From Arthrobacter sp. Marseille-P9274 (GTDB lineage Bacteria; Actinomycetota; Actinomycetes; Actinomycetales; Micrococcaceae): 64,000 nt of DNA. Below are positions 36,279 to 47,156 of the stretch, piece after piece. The stretch's first letter is position 1. Each line of letters opens with the position of its first letter. The position numbers were made by a program, and so were the translations under genes. The DNA lies in the NCBI RefSeq assembly GCF_946892675.1, contig NZ_CAMPOV010000001.1, positions 2,330,033 to 2,394,032 of the forward strand. Reading direction: 5' to 3'. Under the pieces are notes generated by a model. That model made no database searches. It was given only the letters and a program-made list of their open reading frames with translations, and had not been told where the DNA came from.

Positions 36279-36854
36279 TTAGGCGGTGACGCTCTTGAGC
36301 GCGTCCATAATGCGGTCGGTGACCTCGTCGATCGGCCCGATGCCGTCGACCTTGGTCAGGATGCCGCGCTCGGCGTACCGGGACACGACGGCCTCGGTCT
36401 GCTCGTGGTAGAGGTCCAGGCGGTGCCGGATGACCGTCTCGTTGTCATCGGCGCGGCCTTCCAGCTCCGCGCGGCTGAGGAGGCGCTTGACCAGCTCCTC
36501 GTCGTCGGCGGTCAGCTGCAGGACCACGTCCAGCGACTCTTCGCCATCGGCCAGGATGCTGTCCAGCTCCTCCACCTGCGCAGTGGTGCGCGGGTAACCG
36601 TCGAGCAGGAAGCCGGGCTCGACGTCGTCCTGCTTCAGGCGGTCGCGCACCATGTTGTTGGTGACGCTGTCGGGGACGAAGTCTCCCTTGTCGATGTACT
36701 TCTTGGCCTCGATGCCCAGCGGCGTCTCTTCCTTCACGTTGGCGCGGAAGATGTCACCGGTAGAAATCGCAACGATGCCCAGCCGCTCGGAAATGCGGGA
36801 GGCCTGGGTTCCTTTGCCCGAACCGGGCGGGCCAATAATGAGCATCTTCGTCAT
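36279..36854 (-). CDS. adk: Adenylate kinase
   Basis: 191-residue short-lid enzyme interconverting ATP, ADP and AMP. P-loop GPPGSGKGTQ at 8-17; FLLDGYPRTTAQVEEL and GRADDNETVIRHRL are the AMP-binding and lid-hinge regions. The length and the absence of a zinc-binding lid are normal for actinobacteria. Its ATG overlaps the secY stop by four bases. Confidence 0.97.
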   Translation of the reverse strand: MTKMLIIGPPGSGKGTQASRISERLGIVAISTGDIFRANVKEETPLGIEAKKYIDKGDFVPDSVTNNMVRDRLKQDDVEPGFLLDGYPRTTAQVEELDSILADGEESLDVVLQLTADDEELVKRLLSRAELEGRADDNETVIRHRLDLYHEQTEAVVSRYAERGILTKVDGIGPIDEVTDRIMDALKSVTA

Positions 36855-38164
36855 CGCAATAGTCCTTCGTAGTGGCGTTGCTGTAGCTGGGCATTGATCT
36901 GCTTGACCGTCTCAAGACCCACACCCACCATGATGAGGATCGAGGTTCCGCCAAACGGGAAGTTCTGGTTCGCGTTGATCAGCACCAGGGCGATCAGCGG
37001 AATCAGGGCCACGAGGCCGAGGTAGAGGGCACCCGGCAGCGTGATCCGGGCAAGCACGTAGGAGAGGTACTCCTCCGTGGGGCGGCCGGCACGGATGCCC
37101 GGGATGAAGCCGCCGTACTTCTTCATGTTGTCCGCCGTCTCCTGCGGGTTGAACGTGATGGAGACGTAGAAGTAGGTGAAGAAGACGATCAGCAGGAAGT
37201 AGACCACCATGTAGAGCGGATGGTCCCCGCTGACCAAGTAGGTGTTGATCCAGTTGACCCACTCCGGCGGCGCCGTGGTGCCGTCCGTGGGCGTGTTGAA
37301 CTGGGCAATCAGGGTGGGCAGGTAGAGCATCGACGACGCGAAGATCACCGGGATGACGCCGGCCATGTTGACCTTGATCGGGATGTAGGTACTGGTGCCG
37401 CCGACGGTCCGGCGGCCGACCATGCGCTTGGCGTACTGCACCGGGATGCGGCGCTGCGACTGCTCCACGAAGATGACGGCGGCGACCACGAACAGGCCGA
37501 TGATGATCACGCCGATGAAGATGTTCACGCCCTGGGCGCGGAGGATCTCGCCGAGCGAGGACGGGAAGCCGGCGGCGATCGAGATGAAGATCAGGATCGA
37601 CATGCCGTTGCCGACGCCCTTTTCCGTCACCAGCTCGCCCATCCACATGATCAGGCCGGTACCGGCGGTCAGCGTGATGATGAGCAGGATGATCGTGACC
37701 AGGCTGTCGTCCGGGATGATCGGCACCGGGCAGTTGCCCAGCAGGGCGCCGCTGCGGGCCAGCGAGACCAGCGTGGTCGCGTTGAGCAGGCCGAGGGCGA
37801 TGGTCAGGTAGCGCGTGTACTGGGTCAGCTTGGACTGGCCCTGCGCGCCTTCCTGGTGCAGTTCCTGGAAGCGCGGAATCACCACGCGCAGCAGCTGCAC
37901 GATGATGCTCGCCGTGATGTACGGCATGATGCCGAGGGCGAAGATGGACACCTGCAGCAGCGCGCCGCCGCTGAAGAGGTTCACGAACTGGTAGAGCCCG
38001 CCCGTGGTGTTACCCAACGCCAAACATTGCTGAACGTTGCCGTAATCAACACCGGGTGCCGGGATGAAGGCACCCATGCGGTAGATGGTGATGATACCGA
38101 GCGTGAACAACAACTTGCGTCGCAGGTCAGGCGTCCGGAATACCCGGCCAATTGCGCTAAGCAA
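36851..38164 (-). CDS. secY: Preprotein translocase subunit SecY
   Basis: 437-residue channel of the Sec translocon with ten predicted membrane helices. FTLGIITIYRMGAFIPAPGVD, the plug region, IMPYITASIIVQLL and RRIPVQYAKRMVGR are diagnostic. The start is TTG at 38164 with CAGGAGG four bases upstream. It has its own upstream region following the rplO terminator, so it heads a separate secY-adk-map unit. Confidence 0.97.
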   Translation of the reverse strand: MLSAIGRVFRTPDLRRKLLFTLGIITIYRMGAFIPAPGVDYGNVQQCLALGNTTGGLYQFVNLFSGGALLQVSIFALGIMPYITASIIVQLLRVVIPRFQELHQEGAQGQSKLTQYTRYLTIALGLLNATTLVSLARSGALLGNCPVPIIPDDSLVTIILLIITLTAGTGLIMWMGELVTEKGVGNGMSILIFISIAAGFPSSLGEILRAQGVNIFIGVIIIGLFVVAAVIFVEQSQRRIPVQYAKRMVGRRTVGGTSTYIPIKVNMAGVIPVIFASSMLYLPTLIAQFNTPTDGTTAPPEWVNWINTYLVSGDHPLYMVVYFLLIVFFTYFYVSITFNPQETADNMKKYGGFIPGIRAGRPTEEYLSYVLARITLPGALYLGLVALIPLIALVLINANQNFPFGGTSILIMVGVGLETVKQINAQLQQRHYEGLLR

Positions 38165-38216
38165 GCGTCCTCCTGAAAGTCATTCGATGCCGTCGAGCGG
38201 CATTACACAAGAACCG

Positions 38217-38246
38217 AGTCTATCGGTTCAGCATGGACCGGCTGAA
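38217..38246 (-). promoter_or_regulatory. Possible secY promoter
   Basis: On the minus strand TTCAGC (38241-38246) and TAGACT (38217-38222) are 18 bp apart, about 50 bp upstream of secY and downstream of the rplO terminator. The -35 is poor; the call depends on context. Confidence 0.3.
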
Positions 38247-38280
38247 CTCACGCCGGTGAATACGGGCTTTTAACGAAAAG

Positions 38281-38320
38281 AAACTCTTGGTGGCCGGATA
38301 AAACCGGCCACCAAGAGTTT
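38281..38320 (-). terminator. Terminator after rplO
   Basis: Perfect 17-bp stem, AAACTCTTGGTGGCCGG and its complement, around a 6-base loop, followed on the minus strand by TTTCTTTTCG. Ends the spc operon at rplO and separates it from secY. Confidence 0.87.
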
Positions 38321-38354
38321 ACTCATGGCTGTGGATGACCACTACCGACGGGAT

Positions 38355-38807
38355 TTAGAGCTCCGTGATGGAGCCGCCGGCGGCAGCAATCTTCTCAGCG
38401 GCACTGGCGGAGAAGGCGTGAGCCTTCACATCGACCTTGACGGTGATGTCGCCGGTACCCAGAACCTTTACAGGCTGGTTCTTGCGGACCGCGCCCTTGG
38501 CCACCAGCGTCTCCACGGTGACCTCGCCGCCCTCGGGGAACAGCTCGTTGAGCTTGTCCAGGTTCACGACCTGGAACTCCACCTTGAACGGGTTCTTGAA
38601 ACCGCGCAGCTTCGGCAGGCGCATGTGCAGCGGCAGCTGGCCACCGGCAAAGCCTGCCTTGACCTGGTAACGGGCCTTGGTGCCCTTGGTACCACGGCCA
38701 GCGGTCTTGCCCTTGGAGCCTTCACCACGACCAACACGGGTCTTGGCGGTCTTGGCACCGGGGGCAGGACGCAGGTGGTGGACCTTCAGAGTCTTCTCTT
38801 CTGCCAT
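38355..38807 (-). CDS. rplO: 50S ribosomal protein L15
   Basis: 150 residues. [20 protein letters not shown], the Gly/Lys-rich [17 protein letters not shown] and FEGGQ-like [18 protein letters not shown] are the L15 signature. The start is two bases after the rpmD stop. Last gene of the spc operon before a strong terminator. Confidence 0.97.
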   Translation of the reverse strand: MAEEKTLKVHHLRPAPGAKTAKTRVGRGEGSKGKTAGRGTKGTKARYQVKAGFAGGQLPLHMRLPKLRGFKNPFKVEFQVVNLDKLNELFPEGGEVTVETLVAKGAVRKNQPVKVLGTGDITVKVDVKAHAFSASAAEKIAAAGGSITEL

Positions 38808-38809
38808 TC

Positions 38810-39025
38810 CTACTTCGCCTCCTCAACCTTTACCAGGTGAGAAACAGTGTTGACCATGCCCACGGTCACGGCGTCGGCGTTGCGGACAACGGTGTGTCCG
38901 ATCCGCTTCAGGCCCAGTGAACGCAGCGTGTCGCGCTGATTCTGCTTGCCGCCAATGACGGACTTGATCTGGGTGATTTCCAACTGTCCTTCGGACGGAG
39001 TCAGATTCTTCGGGGTCGTCTGCAT
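38810..39025 (-). CDS. rpmD: 50S ribosomal protein L30
   Basis: 71 residues. [20 protein letters not shown] and [20 protein letters not shown] define L30, with a short acidic end. ATG at 39025; the longer upstream frame is antisense-like sequence inside rpsE. Starts two bases after rpsE. Confidence 0.96.
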   Translation of the reverse strand: MQTTPKNLTPSEGQLEITQIKSVIGGKQNQRDTLRSLGLKRIGHTVVRNADAVTVGMVNTVSHLVKVEEAK

Positions 39026-39027
39026 GA

Positions 39028-39738
39028 TTAGACACCTGCCTTCTGCTGGAGGCTGCGGAGCAGCACCGGCGGAACGACCTCGTCCATGGGCAGCCCGCGG
39101 CGGGCAGCCACGGCCTGCGGCTCTTCGAGGCGACGCAGTGCATCCACAGTGGCGTGGACGATGTTGATCGCGTTGGAGGAGCCGAGCGACTTCGACAGCA
39201 CGTCGTGGACACCGGCGCACTCGAGTACGGCGCGGACCGGGCCACCGGCGATAACACCGGTACCGGCGGATGCCGGACGGAGCATGACGACGCCTGCGGC
39301 TGCCTCACCCTGAACGCGGTGCGGCACAGTGCCGGCCACGATCGGAACGCGGAAGAAGGACTTCTTGGCCTCTTCCACACCCTTGGCGATAGCGGCCGGA
39401 ACTTCCTTGGCCTTGCCGTAGCCGACACCGACCAGGCCGTTGCCGTCGCCGACAACCACCAGAGCGGTGAAGCTGAAGCGGCGTCCGCCCTTGACTACCT
39501 TGGCGACGCGGTTGATGGTGACGACGCGCTCGAGGTACTTGTCCTTCTCGGCGTCGCGGGCGTTGTCGCGGCCACCACGGCCGCCACGGTCCCCGCGTCC
39601 GCCGCGATCGCTGCGCTCACCACGACGGCCGCCGCGGCGGTCGTCCTGGGTCGAAGCTTTCTCGGCGGTACCTGCGGTCGCGGTGGTCTCAGTTGCTTCA
39701 GTCACCTGAGTTTCCTTTTCGTTATTCTCAGCGGTCAC
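39028..39738 (-). CDS. rpsE: 30S ribosomal protein S5
   Basis: 236 residues. The S5 core starts near 65 ([20 protein letters not shown]) and contains [19 protein letters not shown]. The first 64 residues are an unusual low-complexity extension: Thr/Ala/Glu-rich, then an Arg-Gly-Asp-rich block ([20 protein letters not shown]). The GTG start overlaps the rplR stop in GTGA. Such RGG-like tracts often bind RNA; the role here is unknown. Confidence 0.96.
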   Translation of the reverse strand: MTAENNEKETQVTEATETTATAGTAEKASTQDDRRGGRRGERSDRGGRGDRGGRGGRDNARDAEKDKYLERVVTINRVAKVVKGGRRFSFTALVVVGDGNGLVGVGYGKAKEVPAAIAKGVEEAKKSFFRVPIVAGTVPHRVQGEAAAGVVMLRPASAGTGVIAGGPVRAVLECAGVHDVLSKSLGSSNAINIVHATVDALRRLEEPQAVAARRGLPMDEVVPPVLLRSLQQKAGV

Positions 39739-40106
39739 AGTGCCAGCCCACCTTCGCGTGCGCCGTCGGCCACTGCCGCGATGCGGCCGTGGTACCGGTT
39801 GCCGCCGCGGTCGAAGACAACGGCCTCGACGCCGGCAGCCTTGGCACGCTCGGCGACGAGCTCGCCGACGCGCTTGGACTTGGCGGTCTTGTCGCCGTCG
39901 AACGAACGCAGGTCGGCTTCCATGGTGGAAGCCGAAGCGACGGTGATGCCCTTGCTGTCATCGACAACCTGGACGAACACGTGGCGCGCGGAGCGGTTGA
40001 CCACCAGGCGCGGACGGACCGCGCTGCCGGTGATGCGCTTACGGACCCGCAGGTGGCGGCGGCCGCGTGCGGCAGACTTGCTCTTACCCTTAATTCCGAT
40101 AGCCAT
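39735..40106 (-). CDS. rplR: 50S ribosomal protein L18
   Basis: 123 residues. [35 protein letters not shown] and [20 protein letters not shown] are typical of the 5S rRNA-binding protein L18. Coupled to rpsE by a 4-base overlap. Confidence 0.97.
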   Translation of the reverse strand: MAIGIKGKSKSAARGRRHLRVRKRITGSAVRPRLVVNRSARHVFVQVVDDSKGITVASASTMEADLRSFDGDKTAKSKRVGELVAERAKAAGVEAVVFDRGGNRYHGRIAAVADGAREGGLAL

Positions 40107-40108
40107 GA

Positions 40109-40645
40109 TTACTTACCAGCCTTTCCGACCTTGCGGCGGATCTGCTCGCCTGCGTAACGGATGCCCTTGCCCTTGTAGGGGTCCGGCTTCCGCAGCTTGC
40201 GGATGTTGGCAGCAACCTCGCCGACCTGCTGCTTGTTGATTCCCGATACAGAGAGCTTGGTCGGACCCTCTACTGCAAAGGTGATGCCCTCGGGAGCCTT
40301 GACGGGAACCGGGTGGCTGTAGCCCAGGGCGAACTCGAGGTCCGAGCCCTTGGCCTGCACGCGGTAACCGGTGCCGACGATTTCGAGGCTCTTCTTGTAG
40401 CCCTCGGTCACGCCAACGATCATGTTGTTGATCAGCGTGCGGGTCAGGCCGTGGAGGGACCGCGATTCGCGCTCGTCGTTCGGGCGGCTAACGGTAAGGG
40501 TGCTCTCCTCCAGGGAAACCTGGATCGGGGAAGCGACCGTGTGGGTCAGTTCGCCCTTGGAGCCCTTGACGGAAACTACGTTGCCGTCAACCTTGACCTC
40601 GACGCCGGAGGGAACGGTGATGGGGAGACGTCCAATACGTGACAT
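40109..40645 (-). CDS. rplF: 50S ribosomal protein L6
   Basis: 178 residues in two repeats of the L6 fold. [35 protein letters not shown] and the C-terminal [19 protein letters not shown] are conserved. Starts two bases before rplR's ATG region in the spc operon order. Confidence 0.98.
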   Translation of the reverse strand: MSRIGRLPITVPSGVEVKVDGNVVSVKGSKGELTHTVASPIQVSLEESTLTVSRPNDERESRSLHGLTRTLINNMIVGVTEGYKKSLEIVGTGYRVQAKGSDLEFALGYSHPVPVKAPEGITFAVEGPTKLSVSGINKQQVGEVAANIRKLRKPDPYKGKGIRYAGEQIRRKVGKAGK

Positions 40646-40663
40646 TATTCTCTTTCCTTCCCG

Positions 40664-41062
40664 TTACCAGACGTAGGCGAGGACTTCGCCGCCCACGCCC
40701 TTCTTGCCGGCCTGACGATCAGTCATCAGTCCGGAAGAGGTGGACAGGATAGCGATGCCCAGGCCACCCAGCACGTGCGGCAGGTTGGTGGACTTTGCGT
40801 AAACGCGCAGACCGGGCTTGGAGATGCGGCGGACACCGGCGAGCGAACGCTCGCGGTTGGGGCCGAACTTGAGGTCGATGGTCAGCTTCTTGCCGACCTC
40901 TGCCTCTTCTTCCTTCCAGCCGGCGATGTAGCCTTCGGCCTTCAGGATGTCGGCAACGCGTGCCTTGAGCTTGCTGTACGGCATCGACACGGTTTCGTGG
41001 TACGCCGAGTTTGCATTGCGCAGACGAGTCAGCATGTCTGCGACAGGATCTGTCATTGTCAT
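40664..41062 (-). CDS. rpsH: 30S ribosomal protein S8
   Basis: 132 residues. [19 protein letters not shown] and the C-terminal [19 protein letters not shown] are the S8 signature. S8 usually represses the spc operon by binding its mRNA. rpsN, normally between rplE and rpsH, is absent. The start may be either of two nearby ATGs (41062 or 41056). Confidence 0.97.
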   Translation of the reverse strand: MTMTDPVADMLTRLRNANSAYHETVSMPYSKLKARVADILKAEGYIAGWKEEEAEVGKKLTIDLKFGPNRERSLAGVRRISKPGLRVYAKSTNLPHVLGGLGIAILSTSSGLMTDRQAGKKGVGGEVLAYVW

Positions 41063-41123
41063 GGTGGGCTCTTGCCCTTCCCCGTAACGGTTTCCGTCGG
41101 TACGGACCTGTTACGTAGTTGGT

Positions 41124-41693
41124 TTAGTCTTCGGTCTGGAACGGGAAGCCCAGCGCCTTGAGCAGCGCGCGGCCTTCCGCGTCGGTCTTGGCGGTGGTGA
41201 CTACGGTGATGTCCATACCGCGTACACGGTCAATCTTGTCCTGATTGATCTCGTGGAACATGGACTGTTCGGTCAGACCGAAGGTGTAGTTGCCGTTGCC
41301 GTCGAACTGCTTGCCGTTGAGGCCGCGGAAGTCGCGGATACGGGGCAGGGCGAGGGTGACCAGGCGGTCGATGAATTCCCACATGCGGTCGCCGCGCAGC
41401 GTAGCGTGCGCACCGATCGGCATGCCTTCGCGCAGCTTGAACTGTGCGATGGACTTGCGGGCCTTGGTGACCTGCGGCTTCTGGCCGGTGATCTGGGTCA
41501 GATCGCGGACGGCGCCGTCGATGAGCTTGGAGTCCTTGGCGGCATCTCCAACACCCATGTTGACGACAACCTTGACCAGGCCGGGGACCTGCATCACGTT
41601 GGGGTAGTTGAACTCGTCCTGCAGGGCCTTCTTGATCTCGCTGGCGTAGCGAGTCTTCAGACGGGGAACGATCTTCGTGACAGTCTCAGTCAT
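41124..41693 (-). CDS. rplE: 50S ribosomal protein L5
   Basis: 189 residues of the 5S rRNA-binding protein L5. [40 protein letters not shown] and [18 protein letters not shown] are conserved. Its ATG shares one base with the rplX stop (TAATG). Confidence 0.98.
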   Translation of the reverse strand: MTETVTKIVPRLKTRYASEIKKALQDEFNYPNVMQVPGLVKVVVNMGVGDAAKDSKLIDGAVRDLTQITGQKPQVTKARKSIAQFKLREGMPIGAHATLRGDRMWEFIDRLVTLALPRIRDFRGLNGKQFDGNGNYTFGLTEQSMFHEINQDKIDRVRGMDITVVTTAKTDAEGRALLKALGFPFQTED

Positions 41694-42058
41694 TAGAGGT
41701 CCTTCCCGGAGCCCTTGGCAACGCGGACGCGCACAGTGCGCTCCCGGCCATTGCGCTCGACGGTTTCGGTGCGGTAGCCAACACGGGTCGGCTTCTTGGT
41801 TTCGGGATCGACAACGGCCACGTTGGAGATGTGGATCGGGGCCTCGACAGTCTCGATGCCGCCGGTCTTCGTGCCGCGCTGCGACTGGCCGACCTTGGTG
41901 TGCTTGGTGACGCGGTTGATGCCTTCAACCAGCACGCGGTTGGTCTCCGTGTAAACCTTCAGGACCTTGCCCTGCTTGCCGCGGTCGCCGCCGCGGTCCT
42001 GCTTGGCGCCGGTGATGACCTGGACCAGGTCACCCTTCTTGATCTTGAACTTAGCCAT
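41693..42058 (-). CDS. rplX: 50S ribosomal protein L24
   Basis: 121 residues with the KOW motif near the start ([20 protein letters not shown]) and [20 protein letters not shown]. Acts as an early 23S rRNA assembly initiator. Starts three bases after rplN ends. Confidence 0.97.
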   Translation of the reverse strand: MAKFKIKKGDLVQVITGAKQDRGGDRGKQGKVLKVYTETNRVLVEGINRVTKHTKVGQSQRGTKTGGIETVEAPIHISNVAVVDPETKKPTRVGYRTETVERNGRERTVRVRVAKGSGKDL

Positions 42059-42061
42059 GGG

Positions 42062-42430
42062 TTAGAGCACCTCCGGAGCAAGCGAGATGATCTTCATGAA
42101 CTTCTTGTCGCGAAGCTCACGGCCCACCGGGCCGAAGATACGGGTACCGCGGGGGTCGCCGTCGTTCTTCAGGATCACTGCAGCGTTCTCATCGAACTTG
42201 ATGTAGGAACCGTCCGCGCGGCGGCGTTCCTTCTTGGTACGAACGATGACAGCCTTAACGACGTCACCCTTCTTGACGTTGCCGCCGGGAATTGCGTCCT
42301 TGACGGTGGCAACGATAACGTCGCCAATGCCTGCGTAGCGACGTCCCGATCCACCGAGAACGCGGATGGTCAGGATTTCCTTGGCACCCGTGTTGTCGGC
42401 GACCTTCAGTCGCGACTCCTGCTGAATCAC
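42062..42430 (-). CDS. rplN: 50S ribosomal protein L14
   Basis: 122 residues, nearly invariant: [40 protein letters not shown] and [23 protein letters not shown] start with CAGGAG eight bases upstream. First gene of the spc unit, after a 384-bp gap and terminator that separate it from rpsQ. Confidence 0.98.
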   Translation of the reverse strand: MIQQESRLKVADNTGAKEILTIRVLGGSGRRYAGIGDVIVATVKDAIPGGNVKKGDVVKAVIVRTKKERRRADGSYIKFDENAAVILKNDGDPRGTRIFGPVGRELRDKKFMKIISLAPEVL

Positions 42431-42764
42431 TTATAACTCCTGTCGTCGCGCCGGTTCTCATGAAAATGAGCCTTGCGGAACGGATATGGGATACCCCGCA
42501 CCGGGCTCCCCCTGCCCGCGCGTGAGCGCAAAGCCGAAGGCGGTTGCGGGAATTTGCCTATTCTGTCCATGCGGAAAGGTGGATAGTCTTCCCAAACGGC
42601 ACAGGCAAGATTACTAGTTTATTACCAAGACACCCCGGACGCGAAATTCAGCTGAATCTGCGGCCAGGGGCTCGTACTTTTCAAGGGGATCGCTCCCCTT
42701 CAAACCCATCCCCGGTCAGCTCGCCGGCTGCTGCCGGAACGTGACCGAGGCGGGAAACCTAAGG
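42431..42764 (-). other. Gene-free leader of the spc operon
   Basis: About 330 bp without a gene between the rpsQ terminator and rplN. It should contain the spc promoter. Candidate minus-strand hexamers such as TTGCCT with TATCCA 17 bp downstream (near 42600-42580) are weak. The sequence is clearly more AT-rich than the flanking genes. Confidence 0.4.
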
Positions 42765-42799
42765 GGTCGGACCCGCCCGCCGTGCGGGCGGGTCCGACC
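42765..42799 (-). terminator. Terminator after rpsQ
   Basis: Perfect 16-bp stem GGTCGGACCCGCCCGC with complement at 42784-42799 and a 3-base loop, 16 bp after the rpsQ stop. Splits the S10 operon from the spc operon. Confidence 0.83.
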
Positions 42800-42814
42800 T
42801 GCAGGAACCAGGTC

Positions 42815-43105
42815 CTACTTAGCCTTTTCGATGATCTCGACCAGGCGCCACCGCTTGGTGGCGGAGAGCGGACGAGTCTCGGCCAGCAGAACCAGGTCGC
42901 CGATGCCGGCGGTGTTCTGCTCGTCATGGGCCTTCACCTTGGTGTTGCGGCGCATGACCTTGCCGTAGAGGGCGTGCTTCTTGCGGTCTTCGATGTCGAC
43001 GACGATGGTCTTGTCCATCTTGTCGGAGACCACGTAACCGCGGGCGGTCTTCCGGTTGCCGCGAACCTGTGCTGCTTCAGTCACAGATGCTTCCTTCTCA
43101 CTCAT
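42815..43105 (-). CDS. rpsQ: 30S ribosomal protein S17
   Basis: 96 residues. [20 protein letters not shown] and [20 protein letters not shown] with [20 protein letters not shown] match S17. Overlaps rpmC by four bases (ATGA). Last gene of the S10 unit. Confidence 0.97.
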   Translation of the reverse strand: MSEKEASVTEAAQVRGNRKTARGYVVSDKMDKTIVVDIEDRKKHALYGKVMRRNTKVKAHDEQNTAGIGDLVLLAETRPLSATKRWRLVEIIEKAK

Positions 43106-43431
43106 TTGGCATCATCCTCGGCGGCCGGGGTCTCGGCGGCTTCCGCGGACTCGGCCTTCTTGGACTTCTTTGCCTTCTTCTCAGCCGGAGCTTCCTCGGA
43201 AGCTACAACCTCGGGCCGGATACCCAGCTCGCGCTCGCGCAGCACCGTGTAGATGCGCGCGATGTCACGCTTGACAGCCTTCAGGCGGCCGTGGTTTTCC
43301 AGCTGACCGGTGGCGGACTGGAAACGGAGGTTGAACAGCTCCTCCTTGGACTTGCGCAGCTCCTCGACGAGACGGTCCTTGTCGAAAGTCTCGAGCTGAT
43401 CGGTTGCGAGTTCCTTCGAACCAACTGCCAT
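43102..43431 (-). CDS. rpmC: 50S ribosomal protein L29
   Basis: 109 residues. The L29 core is about 10-75 ([38 protein letters not shown]). It is extended by about 30 residues rich in Ala, Glu and Lys ([20 protein letters not shown]), making it longer than the usual 60-70 residues. Two bases after rplP. Confidence 0.96.
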   Translation of the reverse strand: MAVGSKELATDQLETFDKDRLVEELRKSKEELFNLRFQSATGQLENHGRLKAVKRDIARIYTVLRERELGIRPEVVASEEAPAEKKAKKSKKAESAEAAETPAAEDDAK

Positions 43432-43433
43432 TT

Positions 43434-43850
43434 CTATTCACCACCTTCGCGACGCACGATGCGTGCCTTCAACGGCAGCTTGTGGATCGCCAGGCGAAGG
43501 GCCTCGCGAGCTACCTCTTCATTGACACCGGAGAGTTCAAACAGAACCCGGCCCGGCTTGACGTTGGCTACCCACCACTCCGGCGAACCCTTACCGGAAC
43601 CCATGCGGGTTTCGGCCGGCTTCTTGGTCAGCGGGCGGTCCGGATAGATGTTGATCCAGACCTTGCCGCCACGCTTGATGTGGCGGGTCATGGCGATACG
43701 GGCCGCTTCGATCTGGCGGTTGGTGACGTACGCAGGCGTCAAAGCCTGGATGCCCCACTCGCCGAAGCTGACCTGGGTGCCGCCGGTAGCGTTGCCCGTG
43801 CGGGACGGGTGGTGCTGCTTGCGGTGCTTGACTCGACGTGGGATAAGCAT
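43434..43850 (-). CDS. rplP: 50S ribosomal protein L16
   Basis: 138 residues. [35 protein letters not shown] and [20 protein letters not shown] are conserved L16 motifs near the peptidyl transferase centre. Directly abuts the rpsC stop (TAAATG). Confidence 0.98.
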   Translation of the reverse strand: MLIPRRVKHRKQHHPSRTGNATGGTQVSFGEWGIQALTPAYVTNRQIEAARIAMTRHIKRGGKVWINIYPDRPLTKKPAETRMGSGKGSPEWWVANVKPGRVLFELSGVNEEVAREALRLAIHKLPLKARIVRREGGE

Positions 43851-44678
43851 TTAAGCCTCTCCTCCTTCTGCAGCCGGAGCGGCTGCTTCCGCAGCGGGAG
43901 CCTCGGCCTTGGGGGCCTCGGCAGCTGCAGAGCGGTCAGTACGACGGCGGCGGTCACCACGGTCTGCCGGGCCACGGCCCGGACGGTCGCCACGGCCGCG
44001 CGAGGACGGAGCTGCGGCCTGCTGGGCAGCCAGTTCCTTCGCCGTCACGTCGCCCTTGTAGATCCAGACCTTCACGCCGATGCGGCCGAAGGTGGTCTTG
44101 GCCTCGAAGAAACCGAAGTCGATGTTCGCGCGCAGGGTGTGCAGGGGCACACGGCCTTCGCGGTAGAACTCCGACCGGCTCATTTCGGCGCCGCCCAGAC
44201 GGCCGGAGCACTGGACACGGATGCCCTTGGCGCCGGCGCGGGTTGCGGACTGCATGGCCTTCTTCATCGCGCGGCGGAAAGCCACGCGGGAAGTCAGCTG
44301 CTCGGCGATGCCCTGGGCAACCAGCTGCGCCTCGATCTCGGGGTTCTTGACCTCGAGGATGTTCAGCTGCACCTGCTTGCCGGTCAGCTTCTCCAGCTCG
44401 CCGCGGATGCGGTCTGCTTCGGCGCCGCGGCGGCCGATCACAATGCCCGGACGGGCAGTGTGAATGTCCACGCGAACGCGGTCACGGGTGCGCTCGATTT
44501 CAACCTTGGCGATACCTGCACGCTCCATGCCGGTGGACATGAGCTGGCGGATCTTGACGTCCTCGCGAACGAAGTCCTTGTAGCGCTGGCCGGCCTTGTT
44601 GCTGTCAGCGAACCAGTGGGAGACGTGGTCGGTGGTGATACCGAGGCGGAATCCGTGCGGGTTTACTTTCTGTCCCAC
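43851..44678 (-). CDS. rpsC: 30S ribosomal protein S3
   Basis: 275 residues. [20 protein letters not shown], the KH domain around 60-100 ([20 protein letters not shown]) and [20 protein letters not shown] are typical. About 55 C-terminal residues form an Arg/Gly/Asp then Ala/Glu-rich tail ([19 protein letters not shown]). GTG start directly after the rplV stop. Confidence 0.97.
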   Translation of the reverse strand: MGQKVNPHGFRLGITTDHVSHWFADSNKAGQRYKDFVREDVKIRQLMSTGMERAGIAKVEIERTRDRVRVDIHTARPGIVIGRRGAEADRIRGELEKLTGKQVQLNILEVKNPEIEAQLVAQGIAEQLTSRVAFRRAMKKAMQSATRAGAKGIRVQCSGRLGGAEMSRSEFYREGRVPLHTLRANIDFGFFEAKTTFGRIGVKVWIYKGDVTAKELAAQQAAAPSSRGRGDRPGRGPADRGDRRRRTDRSAAAEAPKAEAPAAEAAAPAAEGGEA

Positions 44679-45044
44679 TTACTGGTCCTCCTCTTTCTCC
44701 GGGGTAGCGACAACAACCGTGATGTGGCTGGTCCGCTTCTTGATGCGGTAGGCGCGGCCCTGGGCCCGCGGCTGGAACCGCTTCATCGTCGGGCCCTCAT
44801 CGACAAAGGCCTCGCTGATGTAGAGGTCGCTCTCATCGAAGGCGACGCCGTCACGGTCCGCGAGAACGCGGGCGTTGGCGACTGCCGATGCGAGTACCTT
44901 CGAAACCGGCTCCGAAGCTGCCTGCGGGGCAAACTTCAGAATTGCCAGAGCCTCATTCGCCTGCTTGCCACGAACAAGGTTGACGACGCGCCGGGCCTTC
45001 ATAGGCGTTACGCGGATGTGGCGCGCAATAGCCTTGGCTTCCAT
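44679..45044 (-). CDS. rplV: 50S ribosomal protein L22
   Basis: 121 residues. [20 protein letters not shown] and the exit-tunnel loop region [20 protein letters not shown] are conserved; mutations in that loop give macrolide resistance in other bacteria. Ends directly at the rpsC GTG. Confidence 0.98.
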   Translation of the reverse strand: MEAKAIARHIRVTPMKARRVVNLVRGKQANEALAILKFAPQAASEPVSKVLASAVANARVLADRDGVAFDESDLYISEAFVDEGPTMKRFQPRAQGRAYRIKKRTSHITVVVATPEKEEDQ

Positions 45045-45083
45045 TGCTTTCCTTCTCTCGTCTTCTGCCGTACGAGCGAGCGC

Positions 45084-45365
45084 CTAGCGGCGCTTGCCCT
45101 TACGGTCGTCCTTCACATGGCCGCGGAAAGTCCGCGTCGGGGCGAATTCGCCGAGCTTGTGCCCGACCATCGACTCGGTGACAAACACCGGAATGTGCTT
45201 GCGTCCGTCGTGTACGGCGATCGTGTGCCCGAGCATGTCGGGGATGATCATCGAACGGCGGGACCACGTCTTGATGACGTTCTTGGTGCCCTTTTCGTTC
45301 TCTGCAGCTACCTTCACGAAGAGGTGCTGATCGACGAAGGGGCCTTTCTTCAGGCTGCGTGGCAT
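45084..45365 (-). CDS. rpsS: 30S ribosomal protein S19
   Basis: 93 residues. [39 protein letters not shown] and [20 protein letters not shown] define S19. Twelve bases after rplB. Confidence 0.98.
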   Translation of the reverse strand: MPRSLKKGPFVDQHLFVKVAAENEKGTKNVIKTWSRRSMIIPDMLGHTIAVHDGRKHIPVFVTESMVGHKLGEFAPTRTFRGHVKDDRKGKRR

Positions 45366-45377
45366 GTTCCCAGGCTC

Positions 45378-46217
<840 letters not shown>

Positions 46218-46247
46218 AATTTATTTCCTCGTTAAAGTGGTCTCCGC

Positions 46248-46553
46248 TTAGGAAAGCGGACCGCCGAAGATGTCGATTGTGCCTTCCTTCAGGGTGACAA
46301 TCGCGCGCTTGGTGTTCTTGCGCTGTCCCCATCCGAAACGGGTGCGCTTGCGCTTCCCGGCACGGTTGATGGTGTTGATCGAGTCGACCTTGACGGAGAA
46401 AATCTTCTCCACGGCCAGCTTGATCTCGGTCTTGTTCGAGCGCGGGTCGACCAGGAAGGTGTACTTACCTTCGTCGATCAGGCCGTAGCTCTTTTCCGAA
46501 ACGACGGGTGCAATGACGACGTCGCGGGGGTCCTTAGCGGTGGTCGCGCTCAC
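46248..46553 (-). CDS. rplW: 50S ribosomal protein L23
   Basis: 101 residues. [40 protein letters not shown] and [20 protein letters not shown] fit L23, the docking site for trigger factor and SRP. GTG start overlapping the rplD stop (GTGA). Confidence 0.97.
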   Translation of the reverse strand: MSATTAKDPRDVVIAPVVSEKSYGLIDEGKYTFLVDPRSNKTEIKLAVEKIFSVKVDSINTINRAGKRKRTRFGWGQRKNTKRAIVTLKEGTIDIFGGPLS

Positions 46554-47152
46554 TTGGCGTCCTCCTTGTTCACAAATGCCTCGTAGGCAGCCTGGGTGAA
46601 GACCACGTCGTCGGAAACGAGCACGTCGTAGGTGTTCAGCTGATCCACGTAAATGGTGTGAACTTCCTCGATGTTGCGCAGGCTCAGGGCCGCCACATCG
46701 TTGGCACGCTCGATAACGACAAGCAGGTTCTTACGGTCGGAAACCGAACGCAGTGCCTCGATGGCGCCCTTGGTGGACGGCTTCTCGCCGGACACCAGTG
46801 CGTCGAGGACGTGGATACGGCCGTTGCGGGCCCGATCCGACAGGGCGCCGCGCAGGGCAGCAGCCTTCATCTTCTTCGGGGTGCGCTGGCTGTAATCGCG
46901 CGGGGTCGGACCGTGGACAACGCCACCGCCGGTCATGTGAGGCGCACGGATCGAACCCTGGCGGGCGCGGCCGGTGCCCTTCTGCTTGAACGGCTTGCGG
47001 CCTGCACCGGAAACCTCGGCGCGGGTCTTGGTCTTGTGGGTGCCCTGGCGGGCAGCAGCGAGCTGGGCGACGACGACCTGGTGCAGCAGCGGCACGTTGG
47101 TCTGGACGTCGAAGATCTCTGCCGGCAGGTCAACCTTTACAGTGTTAGCCAT
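46550..47152 (-). CDS. rplD: 50S ribosomal protein L4
   Basis: 200 residues. [40 protein letters not shown] and [20 protein letters not shown] form the tunnel loop. L4 autoregulates the S10 operon in E. coli; no such leader is identified here. Starts four bases after rplC. Confidence 0.97.
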   Translation of the reverse strand: MANTVKVDLPAEIFDVQTNVPLLHQVVVAQLAAARQGTHKTKTRAEVSGAGRKPFKQKGTGRARQGSIRAPHMTGGGVVHGPTPRDYSQRTPKKMKAAALRGALSDRARNGRIHVLDALVSGEKPSTKGAIEALRSVSDRKNLLVVIERANDVAALSLRNIEEVHTIYVDQLNTYDVLVSDDVVFTQAAYEAFVNKEDAK

Positions 47153-47156
47153 TGGA

